NCBI GenBank assembly: GCA_028869495.1
Contig: JAGWRY010000119.1
Location: forward strand, 1-5,247
DNA length: 5,247 nt
Direction: 5' to 3'
Source of the DNA: Elusimicrobiota bacterium
GTDB lineage: Bacteria; Elusimicrobiota; Elusimicrobia; UBA1565; UBA9628
Positions 1-4,938 of the stretch are shown here, piece after piece (within the stretch, counting starts at the first letter, position 1; the number at the start of each line of letters is the position of its first letter). Made by a program: the position numbers and the translations under genes. The notes beneath the pieces are model-generated. The model made no database searches and had not been told where the DNA came from. It saw nothing but the letters and a program-made list of their open reading frames with translations.

Positions 1-243
1 CCGGCGCGGGACGACGACCGCGGACGGGACCGCGAGGCCGCGGCGCAGGGCGGCGGCGTCGAAGAGCTGCTCCAGGCGCGCGGCCGAGGCCGGGCCGTCC
101 GCCGGCAGGACCATGGCCAGCTGGGGGGCCCGGTCCGCCGGGCGGGGCTGCTGGGCGGCCGCGGGAGCCGCGGCCAGAGCCGCCAGGGCCCCCAGGGCGA
201 AACGTCGGGTGGTCGGGTTGACGATGCGGGTATTATAGCACAC
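1..243 (-). CDS. Putative exported protein with Tat-like signal peptide, N-terminal part only
   Basis: I do not recognise the family. The minus-strand frame stays open from the divergent region to the window edge, with almost every codon ending in G or C, which supports coding. The N-terminus reads as a signal peptide: a basic n-region with TTRRFAL, which loosely fits the twin-arginine pattern, then an Ala/Leu-rich core (ALGALAALAAAPAAA) and a likely signal peptidase I site at AAA before QQPRP. The mature part seen starts with a Pro-rich stretch, then QLAMVLPADGP and a short amphipathic stretch (RLEQLFDAAALRRGL) before the cut. The start is uncertain. GTG at 243-241 is the only canonical in-frame start upstream of the signal peptide, but then a perfect TATAAT lies inside the gene. 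The codon sitting where transcription should begin is ATC (225-223). ATG at 114-112 would remove the signal peptide. Export is inferred; function is unknown. Confidence 0.55.
   Translation of the reverse strand, partial: MCYNTRIVNPTTRRFALGALAALAAAPAAAQQPRPADRAPQLAMVLPADGPASAARLEQLFDAAALRRGLAVPSAVVVPRR
232..240 (-). promoter_or_regulatory. Extended -10 promoter element, minus strand
   Basis: Read on the minus strand, this is TGCTATAAT, a perfect sigma-70-type TATAAT preceded by the extended -10 TG. It stands out in very G+C-rich surroundings. About 17 bases upstream the sequence is CAGGCG, which does not resemble TTGACA, so the promoter would depend on the extended -10. Transcription would be expected to start near 224-226, leaving almost no 5' leader for the exported-protein gene. 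The core TATTATA (231-237) also reads as TATTAT on the plus strand, five of six bases matching the consensus, so it could fire toward the SDR gene too. Confidence 0.55.
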
Positions 244-270
244 GCCCCGGACGGCGCCTGGGCCCTTTGG

Positions 271-287
271 CCCCCTCCCGCCCGCCC
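271..287 (-). other. Putative G-quadruplex-forming tract in the divergent region
   Basis: The minus strand reads GGGCGGGCGGGAGGGGG: four G-runs of at least three, separated by single-base loops (C, C, A). This fits the standard G3+N1-7 pattern with the shortest possible loops, a class known to fold into stable parallel quadruplexes. A further run of six G (complement of 293-298) and a GGG (complement of 263-265) flank it. It lies between the TATAAT element and the SDR start. Folding and any regulatory role are inferred. Confidence 0.5.
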
Positions 288-300
288 GCGGTCCCCCCGC

Positions 301-313
301 ATTTGATAGGATT
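301..313 (+). promoter_or_regulatory. AT-rich promoter-like motif upstream of the SDR gene
   Basis: ATTTGATAGGATT is an AT-rich island in G+C-rich sequence. It matches, at 12 of 13 positions, the motif at 1204-1216 upstream of rpsB. If TAGGAT (307-312, four of six matches to TATAAT) is a -10 element, transcription would begin around 318-320, only a few bases before the ATG at 322. No Shine-Dalgarno sequence lies between, which fits a leaderless or nearly leaderless mRNA. No convincing -35 element is visible. The promoter role is an inference from position, composition and recurrence. Confidence 0.4.
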
Positions 314-321
314 GCCGCCCC

Positions 322-1209
322 ATGAGCAGGATCCTGGTCGTCGGAGGCACCGGGCTGGTCGGCGCCGCCCTCGTGCGGGCCTGGTCGGCGCGCGGGGACG
401 AGACCGTCAGCGCGGCCCGCCGCCCCGGCGGCCCCGGCCGGACCCTCCGCCTCGACCTGACCGACGCGGCCGCGGTCCGCAAGGCCGTCGCGGACCTGCG
501 TCCGGCGATCGTCGCGGTCCCGGCGGCCAACCCGCACGTCGACTACTGCCAGGCCCACCCGGAGGAGACGCGGGCCGTCAACGTCGCCGGGCCTTTGAAC
601 GCCGCCCGGGCGGCGCGCGCCGCCGGCGCCCGGACGGTCTTCTTCTCCTCCGACTACGTGTTCGACGGCGTCCGCGGCGCTTATACAGAGGAAGACGCCC
701 CGAACCCGCTCAACGAGTACGGCCGCCAAAAGGCGGAGGCCGAGGCGGGGGTCCTGGCCGCCGACCCGCGCGCGCTCGTGATCCGGACCTCGGGCGTCTA
801 CGGCTGGCAGGAGGAGCCGAAGAACTTCGTCCTGCAGGTCCGCGTCCGCCTGGCGGCCGGCGAGACGCTCCGCGTCGCCAGCGACCTTCTCTACAACCCG
901 ACCTGGGCGGAGAACCTCGCCGAGGTCGTCGTCGCGCTGGCGGCGGCCGGCTCGGCGGGGATCTTCCACGTCGCCGGCCCGGAGACGCTCGCGCGCAGCG
1001 AGTTCGCCGTCCGCATCGCGCGGGCGTTCGGCCTGGACCCGGCCCTCCTCGAGGCCGTGCCCGCCGCCGCGTTCGGTTCCGCGACGCCGCGCCCGAAGGA
1101 GAGCGGCCTGCGGACCGATAAGGTCCGCGCCGCGGTCGCCGTCCCCCTCATCGGGGTCGACGAGGGCCTGCGGCGCATGAGGGCGCTGGAATCGGAGCCG
1201 CGGATTTGA
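322..1209 (+). CDS. RmlD-like SDR family NAD(P)-dependent sugar-nucleotide reductase
   Basis: The product is a 295-residue extended SDR oxidoreductase most like dTDP-4-dehydrorhamnose reductase (RmlD), which performs the last NAD(P)H-dependent step to dTDP-L-rhamnose in the cytoplasm. Visible hallmarks are the Rossmann motif GGTGLVG (residues 8-14), VDYCQAHPEETRAVNVAG (73-90), the RmlD-type SSDYVFDG (109-116), catalytic YGRQK (Tyr133, Lys137), the IRTSGVYG strand (154-161) and the C-terminal RPKESGL segment (257-263) typical of the RmlD sugar-binding part. Length is usual for the family. ATG 322 is chosen because the dinucleotide motif begins at residue 8; no Shine-Dalgarno precedes it. The stop TGA lies within the motif that may drive rpsB. 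No rmlA, rmlB or rmlC is in view, so the substrate is open: another deoxysugar reductase, or the related methionine adenosyltransferase beta-subunit type, is possible. Family is secure, exact reaction is not. Confidence 0.9.
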   Translation: MSRILVVGGTGLVGAALVRAWSARGDETVSAARRPGGPGRTLRLDLTDAAAVRKAVADLRPAIVAVPAANPHVDYCQAHPEETRAVNVAGPLNAARAARAAGARTVFFSSDYVFDGVRGAYTEEDAPNPLNEYGRQKAEAEAGVLAADPRALVIRTSGVYGWQEEPKNFVLQVRVRLAAGETLRVASDLLYNPTWAENLAEVVVALAAAGSAGIFHVAGPETLARSEFAVRIARAFGLDPALLEAVPAAAFGSATPRPKESGLRTDKVRAAVAVPLIGVDEGLRRMRALESEPRI

Positions 1210-1216
1210 TAGTATT
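1204..1216 (+). promoter_or_regulatory. Candidate promoter motif for the rpsB operon
   Basis: ATTTGATAGTATT overlaps the TGA stop (1207-1209) of the SDR gene and matches the motif at 301-313 in 12 of 13 bases. Taking TAGTAT (1210-1215) as a -10, transcription would start near 1222, giving an rpsB leader of about 30 bases that keeps the GGAGG ribosome binding site. The best -35 candidate at 17-base spacing is TGGAAT (1187-1192), only three of six matches, inside the SDR coding sequence. Highly expressed ribosomal operons usually have their own promoter, and this is the only AT-rich candidate in the gap. Confidence 0.45.
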
Positions 1217-1234
1217 TTCCGTCGCCCATCACTC

Positions 1235-1239
1235 GGAGG
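1235..1239 (+). promoter_or_regulatory. Ribosome binding site of rpsB, with long spacing
   Basis: GGAGG is a strong anti-16S match, but 13 bases separate it from the ATG at 1253, longer than the usual 5-9. The start is still preferred because VSMKSMLEAGVHFGHQ aligns with the normal S2 N-terminus and no in-frame start lies closer to the site. Confidence 0.75.
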
Positions 1240-1252
1240 ATAAAGTCCGCTC

Positions 1253-2062
1253 ATGATCAACGTTTCGATGAAGTCCATGCTGGAGGCCGGGGTCCACTTC
1301 GGCCACCAGACCCGCCGCTGGAACCCCAAGATGTCGCGCTTCATCTTCGGAGAGCGCAACAGCATCCACATCATCGATCTCCAGAAGACCGTCAAGGAGA
1401 TCAAGAAGGTCGGCCAGTGGGTCCGCGACGAGTCGGCGAGCGGCAAGAAGTTCCTCTTCGTCGGCACGAAGAAACAGGCGCAGGAGATCCTCCGCGCCGA
1501 GGCGGAGCGCTGCGGCGCGTCCTACGTCTCCGAGAAATGGCTCGGCGGCACGCTGACCAACTTCGGCACCCTGCGCAAGTCGGTCAAGCGCCTCGAGGAG
1601 CTCGAGAAGTGGCAGACCGACGGGATCTTCTCGGTCCTGCCGAAGAAGGAAGTCTCCCGCCTGAACAAGGAGATGGCCAAGCTCCGCAAGAACCTCTCGG
1701 GTCTGCGCGGCCTCGACTCCCTGCCGGACGCGATGTTCATCATCGACCCGGTCGAGGAGGACCTCGCGGTGCAGGAGGCGCGCAAGCTGAACATCCCGAT
1801 CGTCGCGGTCTGCGACACCGACTGCGACCCGGACCTGATCGACCATCCGATTCCGGGCAACGACGACGCCGCGCGCTCGATCAAGCTCTTCTGCGGGCTG
1901 ATCGCGGACGCGATCGTCGAGGGCAAGACCGCCTTCGAGGCAGCCCAGCAGAACCAGACCGTCGCCGGGGCCGAGGCCGAGATGATGGCGGCCGGGGTCC
2001 AGCCCGAGGCCGCCGCCGAGGCCGTCGAGGCGGAGCAGCCGGCCGCGCCGCAGGAGGCCTGA
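1253..2062 (+). CDS. rpsB: 30S ribosomal protein S2
   Basis: S2 is a primary component of the small ribosomal subunit, bound on the solvent side between head and body and required for assembly of S1. The 269-residue product shows the full S2 pattern: LEAGVHFGHQTRRWNPKM (10-27), the SIHIIDLQKT segment (37-46), FVGTKKQAQ (69-77), KWLGGTLTNFGTLRKS (95-110), LPDAMFIIDP (157-166) and VAVCDTDCDPDLIDHPIPGN (184-203) followed by DDAARSI. The coiled-coil insertion region (about 107-150) is rich in Lys, Glu and Leu. E. coli S2 is 241 residues; the extra length is an Ala/Glu-rich, acidic, low-complexity tail (about 230-269) that is probably disordered, a common variation in the family. The ATG fits the family N-terminus. 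It is the first gene of the operon and lies 43 bases after the SDR stop; the 3' end carries the tsf ribosome binding site. Confidence 0.98.
   Translation: MINVSMKSMLEAGVHFGHQTRRWNPKMSRFIFGERNSIHIIDLQKTVKEIKKVGQWVRDESASGKKFLFVGTKKQAQEILRAEAERCGASYVSEKWLGGTLTNFGTLRKSVKRLEELEKWQTDGIFSVLPKKEVSRLNKEMAKLRKNLSGLRGLDSLPDAMFIIDPVEEDLAVQEARKLNIPIVAVCDTDCDPDLIDHPIPGNDDAARSIKLFCGLIADAIVEGKTAFEAAQQNQTVAGAEAEMMAAGVQPEAAAEAVEAEQPAAPQEA
2052..2057 (+). promoter_or_regulatory. Ribosome binding site of tsf
   Basis: AGGAGG is the strongest Shine-Dalgarno match in the window and lies inside the last codons of rpsB, seven bases before the ATG at 2065. It decides the tsf start: the reading frame is open far upstream (through rpsB in another frame), but only this ATG has a site and gives the correct EF-Ts N-terminus. 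Confidence 0.9.
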
Positions 2063-2064
2063 GC

Positions 2065-2922
2065 ATGCCGACCGCCGACGCGACCCAGCTGATCAAGGAG
2101 CTCCGCGAGAAGACCGGCGCGGGGATGATGGACTGCAAGAAGGCTCTGGACGAGGCCAAGGGCGATCTCCAGGCCGCGATCACGATCCTCCGCAAGAAGG
2201 GCATGGCCGACGCGGCGAAGAAGTCCGCGCGCGCCACGAAGGAAGGCGCGGTGGCCTTCATGACCGACGGCAGGACCGGCGCGATCGTCGAGATCAACTG
2301 CGAGACGGACTTCGTCGCGAAGGGCTCCGATTTCCAGGCGATGGTCAAGGGCCTGGTCGCGAAGGCCGCGGCCGGCCAGCTCGCCTCCGTCGAGGCCGCC
2401 AACGAGGAGATCGTCAAGCCGATGGTCGGCAAGCTGGGCGAGAACATGGCCCTGCGCCGCTTCGACCGCTTCGCGCTGAAGGGGCCGGGCCTGATCGCCG
2501 GCTACGCTCACCAGACCGACCCGGCGGTGCCCGCCAAGCGCGGCGCGCTGATCGAACTGTCCGCCCCCGCGGCGGCGGCCTCCTCCCCGGACCTCGCGGA
2601 CCTCGCGAAGGCCCTGCTGCTGCAGATCGTCGGCGCGTCCGCGAAGTACCTGAACCGGGAGGAGATCCCGGCCGCCGACATCGAGAAGGAGAAGGAGATC
2701 CACACGGAGGTCCTCCGCAAGGAGGGCAAGCCCGAGGACAAGATCGCCAAGATCGTCGAGGGCAAGATCAACAAGCTGTTCTTCCAGACCTGGGTCCTCC
2801 TCGATCAGATCTCCCAGCAGGACAACAAGACCCCGATCCGCGACCTCGTGAAGGCGGCCGGCGCCAAGCTCGGCGGCGAGGTCAAGATCGTCCGCTTCGC
2901 GCGGTACCAGCTCGGCGAGTAG
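2065..2922 (+). CDS. tsf: Elongation factor Ts (EF-Ts)
   Basis: EF-Ts is the cytoplasmic nucleotide exchange factor that releases GDP from EF-Tu so that EF-Tu can rebind GTP and aminoacyl-tRNA. The 285-residue length matches the family (E. coli 283). An N-terminal UBA-like domain carries LREKTGAGMMDCKKALDEA (13-31), followed by KKGMADAAKKSARATKEG (44-61). The key EF-Tu-contacting motif CETDFVAK is intact (79-86; TDFVA at 81-85). GENMALRRF (125-133) and the core-domain strand around GYAHQ (146-150), with the conserved His149, are present. The C-terminal part retains KYLNREEIPA and EKEKEI (194-212), then the FFQTWVLLDQ segment (239-248), which in many homologues reads as EQPFVKD and is somewhat divergent here. 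The start is set by the AGGAGG site in rpsB, and the gene follows rpsB after two bases. Confidence 0.98.
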   Translation: MPTADATQLIKELREKTGAGMMDCKKALDEAKGDLQAAITILRKKGMADAAKKSARATKEGAVAFMTDGRTGAIVEINCETDFVAKGSDFQAMVKGLVAKAAAGQLASVEAANEEIVKPMVGKLGENMALRRFDRFALKGPGLIAGYAHQTDPAVPAKRGALIELSAPAAAASSPDLADLAKALLLQIVGASAKYLNREEIPAADIEKEKEIHTEVLRKEGKPEDKIAKIVEGKINKLFFQTWVLLDQISQQDNKTPIRDLVKAAGAKLGGEVKIVRFARYQLGE

Positions 2923-2928
2923 GCGGCC

Positions 2929-3651
2929 ATGGCCGCCGCCAAGACGTACGCGCGGGTCCTGCTGAAGCTCTCGGGCGAGTCCCTGTGCGGCGAGGGCGAG
3001 CGGGGCGTGCGCCCCGAGGCCCTGTCCTCGATCGTCGCCGAGATCAAGACCGCCGTCCAGCAGGGCGTGCAGATGGGCGTCGTCGTCGGCGGCGGCAACA
3101 TCTGGCGCGGCCAGCAGGACCGCGGCGAGGCGATCGGCCGGGTCACGGCCGACTACATGGGGATGCTGGCGACGCTGATGAACGCGCTCGCCCTCCAGGA
3201 CGCGCTCGAGAAGCTGGGCGTGCCGACGCGCGTGCAGAGCGCCGTCGAGATCAACAAGCTCTCCGAGCCCTACATCCGCCGCCGCGCGATCCGCCACCTC
3301 GAGAAGGGGCGCGTCGTGATCTTCGCCGGCGGGACCGGCAACCCGTACTTCACGACCGACACCGCGGCCGCGCTGCGCGCCGTCGAGATCGAGGCCGAGG
3401 TCCTGCTGAAGGCCACGAAGGTCGACGGCGTCTACACCGCCGATCCGAAGAAGGACAAGACCGCCAAGAAGTTCGACCGGCTGACGTTCATGGAGAGCAT
3501 CCAGCGCCGCCTGAAGGTGATGGACGCGACCGCGCTGACGCTCTGCCTCGAGAACCGCCTGCCGGTCGTCGTGTTCGACCTCGCCGTCGCCGGCAACATC
3601 GCGCGCGCGGTGGCCGGGAAGAAGGTCGGGACTTTGATCGCCACGGAGTGA
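2929..3651 (+). CDS. pyrH: Uridylate kinase (UMP kinase)
   Basis: PyrH phosphorylates UMP to UDP with ATP in the cytoplasm, feeding UTP, CTP and UDP-sugar synthesis. The bacterial enzyme is a homohexamer of the amino acid kinase fold, usually activated by GTP and inhibited by UTP. The 240-residue product (E. coli 241) has LLKLSGESL (11-19, phosphate-binding Lys13), VVVGGGNIWRG (51-61), ADYMGMLATLMNA (74-86) with the conserved Asp75, FAGGTGNPYFTTDTAAALRA (132-151), KATKVDGVYTADPKK (161-175) and KVMDATA (196-202), that is, every main substrate and ATP-binding block. ATG 2929 gives the normal N-terminus. It has no well-placed Shine-Dalgarno sequence: GGCGG at 2922-2926 is only two bases from the start. 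Translation therefore probably depends on ribosomes finishing tsf six bases upstream. Confidence 0.98.
   Translation: MAAAKTYARVLLKLSGESLCGEGERGVRPEALSSIVAEIKTAVQQGVQMGVVVGGGNIWRGQQDRGEAIGRVTADYMGMLATLMNALALQDALEKLGVPTRVQSAVEINKLSEPYIRRRAIRHLEKGRVVIFAGGTGNPYFTTDTAAALRAVEIEAEVLLKATKVDGVYTADPKKDKTAKKFDRLTFMESIQRRLKVMDATALTLCLENRLPVVVFDLAVAGNIARAVAGKKVGTLIATE
3645..3648 (+). promoter_or_regulatory. Ribosome binding site of frr
   Basis: GGAG, part of GGAGTGAG, sits at the end of pyrH immediately before its TGA and seven bases before the frr ATG at 3656, normal spacing. It supports this start over the later in-frame ATG codons near 3695 and 3707. Confidence 0.8.
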
Positions 3652-3655
3652 GAAC

Positions 3656-4228
3656 ATGTCCGCCAACGAAGCCGCCGCCGCCGTGATCTCGAAGATGGAG
3701 GACGCGATGAAGGAGCGCCTCGGCCGCCTGGCCAAGGACCTCTCCGTCCTGCGCACCGGCCGCGCGAACCCGATGCTGCTCGAGTCCGTCAAGGTCGAGG
3801 CCTACGGCTCGCTGGTCCCCCTCAAGCAGGTCGCCGCGGTCTCGGTGCCCGAGGCGCGCACGATCGAGATCCGTCCGTGGGACCCGTCCACCCTGCAGGA
3901 GATCGAGAAGGCCCTGCAGAAGGCCGACCTCGGCGCGATGCCGCAGAACGACGGCAAACTGATCCGCCTCTCCCTGCCGATGATGACCGAGGAGCGCCGC
4001 AAGGACATGGTCAAGGTCCTCAAGAAGATGGGCGAGGAGTTCCGCGTCGGCGTGCGCACCGAGCGCCAGGACGCGCAGAACAAGCTCAAGAAGTCCTTCC
4101 AGGCCAAGGAGATCACCGAGGACGACCTGCGCGGCCTCGAGGGCCGCGTGCAGAAGATCACCGACTCCTTCACCGCGCAGATCGACGCCCAGGTCGCCGC
4201 GAAGGAGAAGGAAATCCTGACGGTCTGA
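3656..4228 (+). CDS. frr: Ribosome recycling factor (RRF)
   Basis: RRF works with EF-G (and IF3) to split the post-termination ribosome and release mRNA and tRNA. The 190-residue product (E. coli 185) shows the two-domain layout. Domain I is formed by the N-terminal helix, with SVLRTGRANPMLLESV (30-45), and the C-terminal helices from about TEERRKDMVK (111-120) onward. Domain II is the inserted beta region (about 46-105) with VEAYGSLVPLKQVA (47-60), RTIEIRPWD (68-76) and DLGAMPQNDG (91-100). The helix that in E. coli reads RNVRRD reads RTERQD (134-139): the Arg matching E. coli Arg132 is kept (Arg137), while the next Arg is Gln. The gene follows pyrH after four bases and precedes uppS by two. 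Confidence 0.98.
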   Translation: MSANEAAAAVISKMEDAMKERLGRLAKDLSVLRTGRANPMLLESVKVEAYGSLVPLKQVAAVSVPEARTIEIRPWDPSTLQEIEKALQKADLGAMPQNDGKLIRLSLPMMTEERRKDMVKVLKKMGEEFRVGVRTERQDAQNKLKKSFQAKEITEDDLRGLEGRVQKITDSFTAQIDAQVAAKEKEILTV

Positions 4229-4230
4229 CG

Positions 4231-4938
4231 GTGCCGCCCGAGCCCCCCCGCATCCCTCGACACGTCGCCGTCATCATGGACGGCAACGGGCGCTGGGCGG
4301 CGGCGCGGGGCCTGCCCCGGATCGCGGGCCACAAGGCCGGCGTCGAGTCGGTCCGTCGGATCGTGCGCGCGGCCGGCGAACTCGGCGTCGAGGCGCTGAC
4401 CCTCTACTCGTTCTCGACCGAGAACTGGCTGCGTCCCGCCGAGGAGGTCGGCGAGCTGATGCGCCTGCTGTCCTGGGCGCTCGACAAGGAGACCCTCGAG
4501 CTCGACAAGAACCGGGTGCGCCTGGGCGCGATCGGCCGCCTGGAGGCCCTGCCCGCGGCGGTGCGCGATCATCTCGCCAAGTCGATCGAACGCCTGAAGG
4601 GAAACGCCGGCCTGCGCCTGACGCTGGCGCTCAACTACGGCGGCCGCCAGGAGATCGTCGACGCGGCCAACAAGGCCTTGGCCGCCGGAGCGAAGACCCT
4701 CGACGAGGACGCGCTCTCCCGCCATCTGTACACGGCGGGCCTGCCCGACCTCGACCTCGTGATCCGCACCTCGGGCGAGATGCGCCTGTCGAACTTCCTG
4801 CTCTGGCAGGCGGCCTACGCGGAGCTCCACGTGACCCCGGTCCTGTGGCCGGACTTCCGCAAGGAGCATCTCCAGGCCGCGCTCGCCGACTATGCGGGCC
4901 GCGACCGCCGCTTCGGCGGCCTCTCGCCGAAGGCCTAG
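4231..4938 (+). CDS. uppS: Isoprenyl transferase, undecaprenyl diphosphate synthase type
   Basis: UppS is the cis-prenyltransferase that condenses isopentenyl diphosphate onto farnesyl diphosphate to give C55 undecaprenyl diphosphate, the lipid carrier for peptidoglycan and surface glycans. The 235-residue product has all family blocks: HVAVIMDGNGRWA (11-23) with the catalytic Asp17, GHKAG (33-37), LYSFSTENW (58-66) with LRP after it, LNYGGRQEI (134-142), and the diphosphate-binding VIRTSGEMRLSNFLLWQAAY (177-196; Arg179, Arg185, Ser187), then LWPDF and terminal DRRFGG. The C-terminus is short, consistent with a prokaryotic soluble enzyme. The start is GTG 4231: the first ATG (4276) falls inside the catalytic motif and would remove conserved residues. 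No well-placed Shine-Dalgarno sequence is present, so coupling to frr, two bases upstream, is likely. Product chain length is inferred from the family. The stop overlaps that of the convergent gene. Confidence 0.97.
   Translation: MPPEPPRIPRHVAVIMDGNGRWAAARGLPRIAGHKAGVESVRRIVRAAGELGVEALTLYSFSTENWLRPAEEVGELMRLLSWALDKETLELDKNRVRLGAIGRLEALPAAVRDHLAKSIERLKGNAGLRLTLALNYGGRQEIVDAANKALAAGAKTLDEDALSRHLYTAGLPDLDLVIRTSGEMRLSNFLLWQAAYAELHVTPVLWPDFRKEHLQAALADYAGRDRRFGGLSPKA

Larger units (their letters stand above)
1253..4938 (+). other. Operon rpsB-tsf-pyrH-frr-uppS
   Basis: Five genes on one strand are separated by gaps of only 2, 6, 4 and 2 bases, with no room for internal terminators, so one polycistronic mRNA is the simplest reading. 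The order is the widely conserved bacterial cluster combining translation (S2, EF-Ts, ribosome recycling), pyrimidine nucleotide supply (UMP kinase) and the lipid carrier synthase. tsf and frr have well-spaced Shine-Dalgarno sites inside the preceding gene. pyrH and uppS do not, which suggests translational coupling. The usual next genes in many bacteria, cdsA and dxr, are absent here because a convergent gene abuts uppS. Confidence 0.9.

Noticed and set aside
1205..1233. TTGATA (1205-1210) as a -35 element of an rpsB promoter
   Set aside because: At 17-base spacing the -10 position reads ATCACT, a poor match. For the sister motif at 303-308 the -10 would fall inside the SDR coding region. 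The motif works better as a -10-type element.
1944..2059. Ala/Glu-rich tail of S2 as a fused domain or frameshift product
   Set aside because: It is low-complexity with codon usage like the rest of the gene and ends at a stop that fits the tsf ribosome binding site. Variable acidic S2 tails are common.
1417..2064. Long N-terminal extension of the tsf frame through rpsB
   Set aside because: The extension is an Arg/Gly-rich frame shadow of rpsB. EF-Ts begins at ATG 2065 behind a strong AGGAGG site, giving the normal family length.
2063..2064. Attenuator or terminator between rpsB and tsf, as found in some bacteria
   Set aside because: Only two bases separate the genes, and no hairpin with a T-tract is visible around the junction.
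1522..3792. A 756-residue minus-strand open frame running antisense to rpsB, tsf and pyrH
   Set aside because: Antisense frames stay open easily in G+C-rich genes. The translation is low-complexity, rich in Leu, Arg, Asp and Gly, with no recognisable domain, and it covers three certain genes.
3802..4869. A 355-residue minus-strand open frame antisense to frr and uppS
   Set aside because: It is a composition-driven shadow of two well-supported genes and shows no recognisable motif.
4907..4920. Hairpin GCCGC-TTCG-GCGGC near the end of uppS as an intrinsic terminator
   Set aside because: A five-pair stem with a stable UUCG loop exists, but no T-tract follows, it lies inside codons for the conserved DRRFGG segment, and such hairpins are common by chance at this base composition.
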